A DNA stretch of 64,000 nt from Burkholderia pyrrocinia (GCF_001028665.1 NZ_CP011504.1:806001-870000), one strand, 5' to 3'; positions 17,009-26,065 are shown, counted from the first letter of the stretch. Notes: generated by a model from the letters alone, not told the origin. Program-made: numbers and translations.

Positions 17009-17509
17009 CTACACCGGCAACGCGTGCGTCGACAGGATCTCCTTGAGCACCATGAACGACCGCACCTGCCGCACGCCGGGCAGGTAGATCAGTTGTTCCG
17101 CATGCAGCCGGTTGAAGCTCTCGTTGTCGCGCGTGCGCACCAGCATGAAATAGTCGAATTCGCCGGTCACGACATGGCATTCGACACACCCCGACACCTT
17201 CTGCGCGGCCTTCTCGAACGCGGCGAACGCTTCCGGCGTCGAGCGGTCGAGCACGAAGCCGATCACGACGAGCATGCCGGCCCCGAGCGGCTTCGGGTCG
17301 AGCAGCGCGACGATCCCGCGAATCATCCCCATCTCCTTGAGCCGCTCGACGCGCCGCAGGCACGCCGGCGCGCTCAGCTTCACCTTCGCGGCGAGGCTCA
17401 CGTTCGAGATCGACGCGTCCTGCTGAAGCTGCCTGAGGATCGCGCGATCGATGCGATCGAGCGCGGGCGCGGCATCGGCCGGCGCCGCCGGTCTTCCACT
17501 TAATTTCAT
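17009..17509 (-). CDS. acdR: AcdR, Lrp-type regulator of ACC deaminase
   Basis: 166-residue Lrp/AsnC regulator. The start at 17509 (MKLSGRPAAP) removes an AT-rich upstream extension. HTH: LDRIDRAILRQLQQDASISNVSLA then LSAPACLRRVERLKEMGMI; ligand domain: CHVVTGEFDYFMLVRTRD. It is divergent from acdS, the standard arrangement in Burkholderia and other rhizosphere bacteria. There AcdR activates acdS when ACC is present and leucine relieves activation. The C-terminus KEILSTHALPV is typical. Confidence 0.92.
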   Translation of the reverse strand: MKLSGRPAAPADAAPALDRIDRAILRQLQQDASISNVSLAAKVKLSAPACLRRVERLKEMGMIRGIVALLDPKPLGAGMLVVIGFVLDRSTPEAFAAFEKAAQKVSGCVECHVVTGEFDYFMLVRTRDNESFNRLHAEQLIYLPGVRQVRSFMVLKEILSTHALPV

Positions 17510-17527
17510 TGCGTCTTCCTCGAATTT

Positions 17528-17539
17528 TTCGAACTCGAA
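17528..17539. promoter_or_regulatory. Candidate AcdR box in the acdR-acdS intergenic region
   Basis: The 197-base divergent region contains the inverted repeat TTCGA-AC-TCGAA at 17528-17539, next to other CGAATT elements. It sits at the acdR start side, where an autoregulatory Lrp-type box would lie. The functional role is inferred. Confidence 0.4.
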
Positions 17540-17706
17540 TTGCTTGATCAACACTCGATTCGTTATCAACGTAGGCCGACGATATTTATTTCGCAAGCTC
17601 ATTTCTCGCATGCTTGCCTATCATTTTTCCATCGGGAGACGTCGTGCCGGCTCTTCCCGAGCGCACCGATGCACGCGCCAACCCGCCTTTCCGGAGACAA
17701 GATTCA

Positions 17707-18723
17707 ATGAACCTGCAACGCTTCCCCCGTTATCCGCTGACGTTCGGCCCCACGCCCATCCAGCCGCTCAAGCGCCTGAGTGCGCACCTCGGCGGCAAGG
17801 TCGAGCTGTATGCGAAGCGCGAGGACTGCAACAGCGGCCTCGCATTCGGCGGCAACAAGACCCGCAAGCTCGAATACCTGATCCCCGACGCGCTCGCACA
17901 GGGCGCGGACACGCTCGTGTCGATCGGCGGCGTCCAGTCGAACCAGACGCGGCAGGTCGCGGCCGTCGCCGCGCATCTCGGGATGAAATGCGTGCTCGTG
18001 CAGGAGCACTGGGTCAACTATGAAGACCCCGTGTACGACCGGGTCGGCAATATCCAGCTGTCGCGGATGATGGGCGCCGACGTGCGGCTCGTTGCCGACG
18101 GCTTCGACATCGGCATCCGCCGTAGCTGGGAAGAAGCGATGGAGGGCGTGCGGCAGGCGGGCGGCAAGCCGTATCCGATTCCGGCCGGATGCTCCGAGCA
18201 TCCGCTCGGCGGGCTCGGGTTCGTCGGCTTCGCCGAGGAAGTGCGGCAGCAGGAAGCCGAACTCGGCTTCAAGTTCGACTACATCGTCGTGTGCTCGGTG
18301 ACGGGCAGCACGCAGGCGGGGATGGTCGTCGGCTTCGCGGCGGACGGGCGCGCGGATCGCGTGATCGGGATCGACGCATCCGCGACGCCGGAGAAGACGC
18401 ATGCGCAGATCACGCGCATCGCGCGGCATACGGCTGAAATCGTCGAGCTCGGACGTCGCATCGACGAGCAGGACGTCGTGCTCGACACGCGCTACGCGGG
18501 CCCCGAATACGGGCTGCCGAACGACGGCACGCTCGAGGCGATTCGGCTGTGTGCACGGCTCGAGGGCGTGCTGACCGATCCGGTCTATGAAGGCAAGTCG
18601 ATGCACGGGATGATCGACAAGGTGCGGCGCGGGGAATTCGAGCCGGGGTCGAAGGTGCTGTATGCGCACCTCGGTGGCGTGCCGGCGTTGAGCGCGTATG
18701 CGGAGATTTTCCGCAACGGGTAA
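17707..18723 (+). CDS. acdS: 1-aminocyclopropane-1-carboxylate (ACC) deaminase
   Basis: PLP enzyme that cleaves ACC, the plant ethylene precursor, to 2-ketobutyrate and ammonia. 338 residues, the exact family length. All residues that separate true ACC deaminases from D-cysteine desulfhydrases are present: PLP-Lys K51 (FGGNKTRK), S78 in GGVQSNQT, Y268, Y294-E295 (DPVYEGKS) and L322. It is a cytosolic trait of plant-associated Burkholderia that lowers host ethylene. It is divergent from acdR. The product 2-ketobutyrate is the likely substrate class of the E1-like enzyme about 2 kb upstream, a functional link worth noting. A decayed homologue lies at about 48.4 kb. Confidence 0.96.
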   Translation: MNLQRFPRYPLTFGPTPIQPLKRLSAHLGGKVELYAKREDCNSGLAFGGNKTRKLEYLIPDALAQGADTLVSIGGVQSNQTRQVAAVAAHLGMKCVLVQEHWVNYEDPVYDRVGNIQLSRMMGADVRLVADGFDIGIRRSWEEAMEGVRQAGGKPYPIPAGCSEHPLGGLGFVGFAEEVRQQEAELGFKFDYIVVCSVTGSTQAGMVVGFAADGRADRVIGIDASATPEKTHAQITRIARHTAEIVELGRRIDEQDVVLDTRYAGPEYGLPNDGTLEAIRLCARLEGVLTDPVYEGKSMHGMIDKVRRGEFEPGSKVLYAHLGGVPALSAYAEIFRNG

Positions 18724-18780
18724 CGAGATTTCCGTCGGTAGTCGGCACGCGACGTTCCGGGACGCACGCGTAAACGAAAC

Positions 18781-18884
18781 GCCGCCGGCAAGCCGGCGGC
18801 AAAAGATGCGTCCACGGATGACGTGGCGCATCTGAGGCACTCGATTCAGCGAGCGCGGGTCATTCAGCGGTGAATGACCCGCGC
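18781..18884. terminator. Two hairpins between acdS and a convergent gene
   Basis: A 9-bp perfect stem (18781-18789 with 18792-18800) and, 53 bases on, a perfect 14-bp stem with GCGG loop (18853-18866 with 18871-18884) sit between converging genes. Neither has a T run on the plus strand, so they may be structural or bidirectional terminators rather than classic intrinsic ones. The remainder of 18724-19055 holds no supported gene. Confidence 0.5.
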
Positions 18885-19055
18885 GACGCTGCCGCGCCAG
18901 AGGCGCCCGCTCAGTTCTGCGTGAGCGGATTCGGCGTCGCGCACAGGAAGCCCGTGCAGTTCGCCGGCTTGAAGTAGAGCAACACCATCACCGGCGCGGA
19001 AACGCCGCGCGCACGGACAGTCGCGAATCAGGAATCAGCCGCCGGCCCGGGGACG

Positions 19056-19883
19056 TCAGTTGACCTGCAACTGGCCACCGCGGCCAAGGCCGCCCTTGAC
19101 GTCCTGCGCCTTGTAGCTGCGCAGCGCGACGACCATCTTGTTGTACGCGTCGATGAACGCAACGACCGTCGCCTTGCCTTCCGGCGTCGACGAGAAGCCG
19201 GCAAGCGCGCCGCCCACGCCGCCGCCGAAGCCGCCCAGCGCCGCGCCGTAGTTGGTCGCCGTCGAGCTGCCTTCCGACGCCGCGATCTGCACGGCCGAGC
19301 GCACGTCGAACAGCGTCAGCGTCACGACCGACGCCTTCGTCTGCAGATGGCCGGCCACCGCCGCCACCGCGCCGTTGCCGATCAGCCCGCCGATCATGCT
19401 GCCGATGCCGCCGATCGGCGAATCGTTGATGACGATCTGCGGTTCCATGTAGTAGTCGGCCGCCACACGCTGGCCCTTCTGCTGCTTCGAGCCCGCACGA
19501 TATTCGCCCGAGCCGCGCTGCAGCTGCGTGATGCGCGACAGCCGCGCGTCGCTCTTCTGGTTGCCGATCGACGTGATCACGAAGCAGTTCGACTGCTGGA
19601 CCGCCAGCCGCAGCAGCGGGTCGATCGTCGTCATCTTGGTCGCGCTGCCGAACGGGCCCCACCAGTCGGCGTTGCGGCCGTCGTCGACCGCGATCGTGCC
19701 GAGCGGCGACGCGCAGCGCTGCAGCCCCGAATCGGCGCCCGCGCTCGTGCCGCCTGCCGCGGCGCCCGTCACGCCGGCGTTCTGGCCGCCGGGCGTCACC
19801 ACGCCGCCGCACCCCGCGACGGACGCGCAAAGCGCTGCGACCAGCGCACCTTGAGTAAGACGATGGGAAAGGATGGTCTTCAT
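19056..19883 (-). CDS. CsgG/HfaB-like outer-membrane lipoprotein
   Basis: 275-residue lipoprotein with lipobox VAGCGG (start at 19883, MKTILSHRL). The sequence IAVDDGRNADWWGPFGSATKM, then TSIGNQKSDARLSRITQLQ and ADYYMEPQIVINDS, resembles the CsgG/HfaB/LpoB-type domain that builds export channels or polymer anchors. A Gly-rich stretch (about residues 165-180 and 220-235) could be a membrane-embedded turn. Second in a pair with a Sel1-repeat lipoprotein (118-base gap). The family call is tentative. The frame upstream of 19883 is not coding. Confidence 0.65.
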   Translation of the reverse strand: MKTILSHRLTQGALVAALCASVAGCGGVVTPGGQNAGVTGAAAGGTSAGADSGLQRCASPLGTIAVDDGRNADWWGPFGSATKMTTIDPLLRLAVQQSNCFVITSIGNQKSDARLSRITQLQRGSGEYRAGSKQQKGQRVAADYYMEPQIVINDSPIGGIGSMIGGLIGNGAVAAVAGHLQTKASVVTLTLFDVRSAVQIAASEGSSTATNYGAALGGFGGGVGGALAGFSSTPEGKATVVAFIDAYNKMVVALRSYKAQDVKGGLGRGGQLQVN

Positions 19884-20001
19884 GTCGTTATCGATCGATA
19901 GAGTCGTTGTTCGGCTTATGTGTTCGTGCGAACTTCGTAAGCCCCCCGGGCATGGCGCGTTGGTGGTCTCCCCGCTGCCGCCCCCGTTGCTTCCGGCCGG
20001 G

Positions 20002-20589
20002 TCAGTAGTACCAGTACGTCTGATTCCAGACGCCGTAGTACGGATAGCCCGAGTACCAGTAGCCGTAATAGACGTCACGCCATTGCGTGCGCCATTTCCA
20101 GTCTTCTTCGTCTTCCTTCTTCGCCTTGCGCGCGAGCTCGAGCAGCTTCTTCGATTCCTTGTCGCCGCGGCTGGCCGCGATCGACAGCCACTTGTCCGCT
20201 TCGCGCGGATCGGAGCCCATCTCCTCGAGGCCGAACAGGTAGAAACTGCCGAGCGCCTTCTGCGCCTGCAAGTTGCCGCGCTCGGCGGCGTCGCGCATCC
20301 ACTTGAGTGCCTGGTAGCTGTCCTGGCGCACGCCGTCGCCGCGGAAATAACGCAGGCCGAGATCGTAGGCCGCCTTCGGCTGGGCCTTCGCGGCCTGCTT
20401 CAGCGCGACGATGCGCGGGTCTTCGCGATCTTCCGCATCGTCCTTATTTGGGTAGGAGACCTGATCTTTAGGTCGATAGGAACAGCCGGTGTCGTCGCAG
20501 ATCCGCACCGTGTTGCTGGTCACGGACGGGTCCTGCGCGCACGCGGCCAACAGCAACAGCAGCCCCGGTGCGAGTAAACGGCGGTACAT
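20002..20589 (-). CDS. Sel1-repeat lipoprotein with Tyr/Trp-rich tail
   Basis: 195-residue lipoprotein (LLLLLAACAQ lipobox). Residues about 72-145 contain two Sel1/TPR-like repeats (AAYDLGLRYFRGDGVRQDSY, then ALGSFYLFGLEEMGSDPREA), protein-interaction helices. An acidic/basic charged linker follows. The last 26 residues are extremely aromatic, mainly Tyr and Trp, ending TYWYY. Such tails suggest carbohydrate or outer-membrane interface contact, but the function is unknown. First gene of the lipoprotein pair; divergent from a response-regulator operon. Confidence 0.85.
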   Translation of the reverse strand: MYRRLLAPGLLLLLAACAQDPSVTSNTVRICDDTGCSYRPKDQVSYPNKDDAEDREDPRIVALKQAAKAQPKAAYDLGLRYFRGDGVRQDSYQALKWMRDAAERGNLQAQKALGSFYLFGLEEMGSDPREADKWLSIAASRGDKESKKLLELARKAKKEDEEDWKWRTQWRDVYYGYWYSGYPYYGVWNQTYWYY

Positions 20590-20887
20590 TTTGGTACTTC
20601 CCTCAAGTTTTATTTGCGCCGCAATTCTTCGAGCTTTTCACCCCCGTGAGCTCGCACCCGGCTGCGCGCGGCGCAGCGGATAAAATCCGCCAACGCCGAC
20701 ACGCTATCCAAGGCTCTCTCAGGCTCTCTCTTCGAATCGTTCAGTCACTGCTTCATTGCTGCCGCTTTTTGCGGTACCGACTGTGGCCGGCACCGATCTC
20801 CAAACATGACGCGACAAACAATAGTGACGTGGTGAGCAATAATAATGGAGAAAAATGGCATGTCAAGGTCCTTCGCGTTTTCAAAGT

Positions 20888-20915
20888 TTGCGTGACGCGT
20901 CACTTTTGATATGCT
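20888..20915 (+). promoter_or_regulatory. Promoter with palindromic operator for the regulator operon
   Basis: TTGCGT (20888-20893) and TATGCT (20910-20915) are 16 bases apart. The spacer contains the perfect 12-base palindrome GTGACGCGTCAC (20892-20903). The HTH-response regulator starts 35 bases downstream (GGAG at about 20935), so the palindrome may be its autoregulatory site. The rest of 20590-20887 holds divergent leader sequence and no supported gene. Confidence 0.6.
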
Positions 20916-20949
20916 CTCCCTCGCCAAAACCCCTGGAGACCCCATCGAG

Positions 20950-21822
20950 ATGTCCAATAGCGAGCAGGCCAACGTCGATCTCATCACCGCCAACAAGGTG
21001 CGCGACCTACTGAACCGGAACGGCATCCCGCCGCGCAGTCACAACACGACGATCGCGAACGTGCTCGGCCTCAGTTTCTCGGTCGTCACGCGCAAGATGA
21101 AAGGCCTGATCCCGTGGAACCTGTCGCAGTTGCAGGACATCGCGACGCACTTCGGCGTGCCGCCCGCGATCCTGCTCGACGACAAAGGCACGCAGCCGGC
21201 CGCCGCCGAGATGGTCGACGCGACGCTCGTGATCGAGTCGCGGCGCTTTCGCTGCCGGGCCGCAATCTCGACGAAGGCCAGCAGCCAGATCGAAACGGAT
21301 TTCGTCGCGCTGCAGTGGCAAGGCGAATGGCTTGTCACCGAGCGTCAGCACGCACGCGAGGGGCGCACGTATCCGGTCGACGTCATCGAACTGCGCTCGA
21401 CCCAGCCGAACGTGTACGCGGCGCGGATCGCCGTGGTCGACGATTCGCGGGACGTCGCCGAAACGGTATGTGAATACTTCATCGAAAAAGGCGTGAACGC
21501 GATCCCGTACTTCGACGGCGCCGCGTTCCGCAAGGCGCTGGAAGTCGAGGATTTCGACGGCTACATCCTCGACTGGATGCTCGGCGACGAGACCGCCGCC
21601 GATCTCGTGCGCGGCATCCGTTCGAGCGAGAACAGCGGCGCGCCGATCTTCCTGCTGACCGGCAAGATCTCGACCGGGGAAGCCAGCGAAGACGAAATCG
21701 CGCACATCGTGTCGCACTACAACGCGCGCTGCGAGGAAAAGCCGGTGCGCCTGCCGATCCTGTTCGCCGAAGTGGCACGCGAACTGAAGATCGCGCTGCC
21801 GGCCGTGGCCGCCGCGAGCTGA
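20950..21822 (+). CDS. HTH (BetR-type)-receiver transcription regulator
   Basis: 290-residue regulator of inverted architecture. An N-terminal DNA-binding BetR-like HTH (residues about 10-75: ITANKVRDLLNRNGIPPRSH, then VVTRKMKGLIPWNLSQLQDI) is followed by a linker domain and a C-terminal receiver (about 157-285). The receiver has the acidic pair D164-D165 and the phosphoacceptor D208 in YILDWMLGD. A late Lys in CEEKPVRLP completes the set. The start at 20950 (MSNSEQAN) is preceded by GGAG. It is the first gene of a three-gene operon with a periplasmic protein and a hybrid kinase that probably phosphorylates it. Confidence 0.88.
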   Translation: MSNSEQANVDLITANKVRDLLNRNGIPPRSHNTTIANVLGLSFSVVTRKMKGLIPWNLSQLQDIATHFGVPPAILLDDKGTQPAAAEMVDATLVIESRRFRCRAAISTKASSQIETDFVALQWQGEWLVTERQHAREGRTYPVDVIELRSTQPNVYAARIAVVDDSRDVAETVCEYFIEKGVNAIPYFDGAAFRKALEVEDFDGYILDWMLGDETAADLVRGIRSSENSGAPIFLLTGKISTGEASEDEIAHIVSHYNARCEEKPVRLPILFAEVARELKIALPAVAAAS

Positions 21823-21864
21823 GACCACAACGAGACATCACAACGACACGAGCGAGGGCAAGAC

Positions 21865-22368
21865 ATGCGAGTTGCGACCATCTGGACCAAGAGCCTGCTG
21901 TCGGCCTGCCTGCTCGGCATGGCTGCCGCGGCCTGGGCCGCTTCGTCGTTTACGTTCACCGTCGACGGCAAGATCGACAAGAGCAACCAGCAGGGCAAGA
22001 CGGCGTACGTGTTTTCCGAGCAGGCGCTGATGGCGCTGCCGCAGCACACGATAGTCACGTCGACGAGCTGGACGCCGAAGGCGACCTTCACCGGCCCGCG
22101 CCTGTCCGACGTGCTGAAGGCCGTCGGCGCGCACGGCACGCAGATCGAATTCCGCTGTATCGACGAATACACGTTCACGATCCCCGTGTCCGACGCCGAC
22201 CGATACGGCGTGATCCTCGCGCGAACGATGAACGGCAAGGTGCTCGGCAACGACAACTACGGCCCGCTGTGGATCATGTATCCGCGCGACCAGTATCCCG
22301 ACGAGCTGAAGACGCCGCTCGGCGAAGCCAAGTTCGCGTGGCAGATCATCGGCCTGACCGTGAAGTGA
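21865..22368 (+). CDS. Periplasmic molybdopterin-oxidoreductase-fold protein
   Basis: 167-residue exported protein (signal peptide to AWAA). The mature part resembles the oxidoreductase molybdopterin-binding (sulfite-oxidase-like) fold: GPRLSDVLKAVGAHG, then ARTMNGKVLGNDNYGPLWIMYP. One Cys is present (FRCIDEY), where sulfite oxidases ligate Mo, but the protein is short and may be a non-catalytic ligand-binding member. It lies between the regulator and the kinase, with two bases to the kinase start, so a role as periplasmic input protein for the kinase is inferred. Confidence 0.72.
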   Translation: MRVATIWTKSLLSACLLGMAAAAWAASSFTFTVDGKIDKSNQQGKTAYVFSEQALMALPQHTIVTSTSWTPKATFTGPRLSDVLKAVGAHGTQIEFRCIDEYTFTIPVSDADRYGVILARTMNGKVLGNDNYGPLWIMYPRDQYPDELKTPLGEAKFAWQIIGLTVK

Positions 22369-22369
22369 A

Positions 22370-24181
22370 ATGACGCGGCGGCGGCGGAAAAACAGAAAAA
22401 TCATCCTGGTCCTCGGGTCGCTGTGGATCATGGGATTCGCCGCGTGGGCGTTCCTGCTGTGGGATCTGCTTGCGACATCGGTCAACGAGGGCGTGCTCGA
22501 AGGGCCGCGCGAAGGCGTGTTCTGGACGGCCGCGCAATACCGGAACGTCTATACGCGGTTCGATCGGCAACTGATCCTCTACGCGACGCACGAGGACGAC
22601 GACTTCGATCACGTGCAAATGCAGCTCGACAGCCTGTCGGTGTCGTTCGGGTTCCTCCAGCGGCCGTCCGAGGTATCCAGATACTGGCTGCGCATTCCGC
22701 GCGCGCGCAACGAGATCGACGCGCTCGGTGAATTCATGACGCGCCTGAAGCGCGACGTGCCGTTGCTGCGCGGTGCGCCGAAGCGCGCGCAGCAGGTGAT
22801 CGACGAGGTCAATGCGTACTGGCCGAAGGTCAACGGCCTCGCGAACTACTTCCGCGCAATCGAGATGGCGCAGCGCGATTTCACGTTCCATCAGCTGAAG
22901 GAAAAGCAGCGCGCGATCCTGATCCTCGGCATCGTGCTCGGCGTGATCCTGTGCGCACTGTTCCTGCTGCTGTTCTATACGATGCGCACGCGCGACGACC
23001 TGCTCGAACGGCAGAACGCGGCGCTCGACGCGGAGCGCAAGGCGTCGGATCGCGCGTTCGAGATGATCGAGGCGAAGAACGCGTTCCTCGGGATGGTCAG
23101 CCACGAGCTGCGCACGCCGCTGCAGGCGATCTGCGGGTCGATCGAGATCCTGCTCGCGCGTCCGCAGTCCGACGCGAACCTGAAAACGATCCGGCGGCTG
23201 CAGAATTCCGCGCTGTCGCTCGAAGCGCTCGTCAAGGACCTCACCGACTACATCAAGCTGCGCTCGACGAAGCGCCTCGCCGAACTGGAAACGGTCGGCA
23301 TGGCGTCGCTGCTCGCCGAAGTCATCGAGCCGCTGCGCGAGAAGATCGAGGCCAAGCAGATCGCGGTCACGCAGCAGGTCGCGCCGCACGATCTCGCGAT
23401 CCGCTCGGACCGCAAGCTGTTGCGACAGGTGCTGTCGAACCTGATCGAGAATTCCGTCAAGTACACGCTCGGCGGGTCGATCAAGGTATCGATCACACTC
23501 GCCGACGCGCCGGCCGGCCAGCAATTGAAGCTCGCCGTGCGCGACACGGGCGCCGGCATCGCGAAGCAGCATCTGCCGAAGATTTTCGAGCCGTTCTATC
23601 GCGCGAACGACGCGGTCGGGCTGCACGTGGACGGGATCGGCATGGGGCTCGCCGTCGTGCGCGAAATCGTCACGACGCTGCGCGGGCATGTGGAAGTGCG
23701 CAGCGTGGTCGGCGAAGGCAGCGAATTCGTCGTGACGCTGCCCGTCGAAGTGCCCGACTTCGTCGAGGCCGCCGGCGAAGCGCCCGCGTTGTCGGCGGCC
23801 GCCGCGTATCGCGACCGGCGCGCGCTGGTCGTCGACGACAACGACAACGCGCGCGAAACGCTTGGCGCGATGCTGTCGGCGCTCGGCATCGACGCCGATC
23901 TGTGCGGCACCGGCCAGGAAGGCGTCGCACGCTTCGGCACGGGCCGCTACAACATCGTGGTGCTCGATCTCGAACTGCCGGACCTGAGCGGCTTCGAGGT
24001 CGCGCGGCGCATGCGCGCCGTCGCGCAGCCGGACGACGACGGTCGGCATCCGGCGATCCTCGGCGTCAGCGCCTATGAATCGGTAGCTCTGCATGAGAAC
24101 AAGCAGGTGTTCGACGAGTTCCTGCCGAAGCCCGTGCACCTGCGCGAACTCGGCGCCCTTGTCGAAAAGCTGCTCGGCTGA
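22370..24181 (+). CDS. Hybrid sensor histidine kinase (HisKA-HATPase-REC)
   Basis: 603-residue inner-membrane kinase. Transmembrane segments lie at about 11-33 and 182-204 and flank a helical periplasmic sensor region. HisKA carries H245 in MVSHELRTPLQAI. The HATPase N-box is NLIENSVKYT (about 357-366), followed by DTGAGI and GIGMGLAVV. The C-terminal receiver (about 485-600) has D489-D490, phosphoacceptor D533 in VLDLELPDLSG, and KPV at the end. It is terminal in the operon with the HTH-receiver regulator. The complete relay (kinase, own receiver, regulator receiver) would need an Hpt protein from elsewhere. Confidence 0.93.
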   Translation: MTRRRRKNRKIILVLGSLWIMGFAAWAFLLWDLLATSVNEGVLEGPREGVFWTAAQYRNVYTRFDRQLILYATHEDDDFDHVQMQLDSLSVSFGFLQRPSEVSRYWLRIPRARNEIDALGEFMTRLKRDVPLLRGAPKRAQQVIDEVNAYWPKVNGLANYFRAIEMAQRDFTFHQLKEKQRAILILGIVLGVILCALFLLLFYTMRTRDDLLERQNAALDAERKASDRAFEMIEAKNAFLGMVSHELRTPLQAICGSIEILLARPQSDANLKTIRRLQNSALSLEALVKDLTDYIKLRSTKRLAELETVGMASLLAEVIEPLREKIEAKQIAVTQQVAPHDLAIRSDRKLLRQVLSNLIENSVKYTLGGSIKVSITLADAPAGQQLKLAVRDTGAGIAKQHLPKIFEPFYRANDAVGLHVDGIGMGLAVVREIVTTLRGHVEVRSVVGEGSEFVVTLPVEVPDFVEAAGEAPALSAAAAYRDRRALVVDDNDNARETLGAMLSALGIDADLCGTGQEGVARFGTGRYNIVVLDLELPDLSGFEVARRMRAVAQPDDDGRHPAILGVSAYESVALHENKQVFDEFLPKPVHLRELGALVEKLLG

Positions 24182-24244
24182 ATCGGTGCGCCACGTGCAA
24201 ACGCGCACGGCATCGCGCGCCAGCGCTGCGTCACGCGTTCGCGC

Positions 24245-24676
24245 TCACGTTCCCGTCCATTCGCCGATCAAATGCAGCACGATGTCGCGCCGATGCGCGC
24301 CGCGTCGATGCTCGAACAGGTAGATCCCCTGCCAGGTGCCGAGCACCATGCGTCCATGCTCGACCGGAATCGACAACTGCACCTGCGTGAGCGCCGTGCG
24401 CAGATGCGCCGGCATGTCGTCGGAGCCTTCGGTGTCGTGTTCGTAGCGCGTGTCGTCTTCCGGCGCGAGCGTCGCGAAGTAGCGTTCGAGATCGCGCCGC
24501 ACCGATGGATCCGCGTTCTCCTGGATCAGCAGCGATGCCGACGTATGCCGGCAGAACACGGTGAGCAGGCCCGTGCGGATCGACTGCTGGTCGACGAAAG
24601 CGCGCACCTGCGACGTGAATTCGACGAGGCCGCTGCCGTGTGTGTCGACGGCGATGTGTGTGATGGCCTGTTGCAT
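24245..24676 (-). CDS. YjbQ/UPF0047 family protein
   Basis: 143-residue small cytosolic protein of the YjbQ (secondary thiamine-phosphate synthase enzyme) family. Family hallmarks: VFCRHTSASLLIQENADPSV, the DMPAHLRTAL segment, and the C-terminal GTWQGIYLFEHRRGAHRRDI. His and Glu residues in these motifs line a metal-binding pocket in solved members. The start at 24676 (MQQAITHIAVDTHG) is the family N-terminus. Ten bases downstream of a thioredoxin-like gene, probably cotranscribed. The physiological role is poorly defined. Confidence 0.92.
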   Translation of the reverse strand: MQQAITHIAVDTHGSGLVEFTSQVRAFVDQQSIRTGLLTVFCRHTSASLLIQENADPSVRRDLERYFATLAPEDDTRYEHDTEGSDDMPAHLRTALTQVQLSIPVEHGRMVLGTWQGIYLFEHRRGAHRRDIVLHLIGEWTGT

Positions 24677-24686
24677 GGCGATGACC

Positions 24687-25013
24687 TCAGGCCAACGCGG
24701 CGAAGCCGTCGGCTTCGATCTGCTGCGCATCGGCGGGGCGCACGACGCGCGCGACTTCGACGCCATCGCGCAGGAATACCAGCGTCGGCCACAGCTTCAC
24801 GCGGAACGAGCGGCCGAGCGGGCGGCCCGGCCCGTCCTCGATCTTCAGGTGGCGCACGGCGGGATGCGCGGCGAACGACGCCACGATCGCAGGTTGCGCG
24901 CCCGCGCAGATGCCGCACCAGTTCGCGCCGAATTCGATGACAGTCGCGCCGGCGAGTGCGTCGACTTCCGCGCGCGTGGGCGCTTCTTCGGAATAGCGTT
25001 GCGGGGTATGCAT
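24687..25013 (-). CDS. Thioredoxin-family protein
   Basis: 108-residue thioredoxin fold with the active site WCGIC instead of the classical WCGPC, in the segment VIEFGANWCGICAG. The cis-Pro loop is KLWPTLVFLRDG. The start at 25013 (MHTPQRYSE) leaves no signal peptide, so it is cytosolic. The Ile in the CxxC motif should raise the redox potential relative to thioredoxin 1. Upstream frame extensions lack support. Forms a unit with the YjbQ gene. Confidence 0.9.
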   Translation of the reverse strand: MHTPQRYSEEAPTRAEVDALAGATVIEFGANWCGICAGAQPAIVASFAAHPAVRHLKIEDGPGRPLGRSFRVKLWPTLVFLRDGVEVARVVRPADAQQIEADGFAALA

Positions 25014-25302
25014 CGGGGCCCTCGTGTGGAATGCTGGAACGTGACCGCGTCGGGTCGGCGGGTGCGGTCGGCGATGTCTTACTGTAGCGGAAAAGCCGGC
25101 ACGATGCCGGCGCGTGCGGACGCGGGAAACCGGCCGCCGCAACGGCCCGCCGCCTTCCGGGCACCACCTGCGCATGACGCGCAATTCCCGTTCCTCCATC
25201 GCGTCGCCGCCCTCCGGATGACACGACAAGAATCGGAGCGCCGCGCGGCCGCGACGGGATCAGCATGCGGACTGATCCCTCAACGAAACGAAGGCTCCGA
25301 CC

Positions 25303-26013
25303 ATGAACGCTCCGCATCGCGTCACCGAACCGAACATCCTCTATTTCGGCACGCCCGTCGTGCTGGTCAGCACGCTGAACGAGGACGGCACAGCAAATCT
25401 TGCGCCGATCTCGTCCGCGTTCTGGCTCGGCTGGCGCGGCGTGATCGGCATCGCCGCCAGTTCGCAGACCACCCGCAACCTGCTGCGCACCGGCGAATGC
25501 GTGCTGAACCTGCCGTCGCCGGCGCAAGCGCCCGCGGTCGACCGGATCGCGCGCACGACCGGCACGTATCCGGTGCCCGACGGCAAGCGCGCGAGGGGCT
25601 ACGTGTACGAACCCGACAAGTTCGGTACGGCCGGGCTCACCGAGGCGGCATCGCAAACCGTGTCGCCGCCGCGGGCGCTCGAATGCCCGATTCACCTGGA
25701 AGCGGTCGTCGCGGCCACGCACGGCCTCGCCGATGAAACACCCGACCTGCGCGGGAAGATCACGCTGTTCGAGGTCCGCATCCAGCGCGTGCACGTGCAT
25801 CCGGACCTGCTGATGGACGCGTATCCGGATCGCATCGACCCGGACAAATGGTCGCCGCTGATAATGAGCTTTCAGAAGTTCTACGGCCTGGAGCCGCAGC
25901 AGGTGCACGCGTCGCGGCTTGCAGAGATTCCCGAGCGCGCGTATCGCAGCCCCGACATCGAGCGCTCGCGCGACGCGGCCGCGCTGGCCGGTGCACCGAG
26001 GCCGATCGGATAA
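25303..26013 (+). CDS. Flavin reductase-like (FMN-binding split barrel) protein
   Basis: 236-residue member of the flavin_reduct domain family. The N-terminal YFGTPVVLVSTLNEDGTANL segment and GVIGIAASSQTTRNLLRTGECVLN contain the FMN-binding strands, and a mid-protein ECPIHLEAVV follows. These proteins bind FMN and reduce flavins or act with partner oxygenases. No partner gene adjoins it. The start at 25303 is preceded by an AAGG-type site (CGAAGG). Monocistronic in appearance. Confidence 0.88.
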   Translation: MNAPHRVTEPNILYFGTPVVLVSTLNEDGTANLAPISSAFWLGWRGVIGIAASSQTTRNLLRTGECVLNLPSPAQAPAVDRIARTTGTYPVPDGKRARGYVYEPDKFGTAGLTEAASQTVSPPRALECPIHLEAVVAATHGLADETPDLRGKITLFEVRIQRVHVHPDLLMDAYPDRIDPDKWSPLIMSFQKFYGLEPQQVHASRLAEIPERAYRSPDIERSRDAAALAGAPRPIG

Positions 26014-26065
26014 GATACGGCCGGCCCCCTCATTGGCCCAGGACCGAACCGACGGAGTGTTTTCA

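Noticed and set aside
18911..18988. 25-codon minus-strand frame (MVLLYFKPANCTGFL...) before the CsgG-like terminator zone
   Set aside because: No ribosome site and an in-frame stop just upstream. It may be a lost gene's tail but cannot be supported.
22346..24208. 620-codon minus-strand frame opposite the hybrid kinase
   Set aside because: Shadow frame with low-complexity Arg/Asp/Val content; the plus strand has all kinase motifs.
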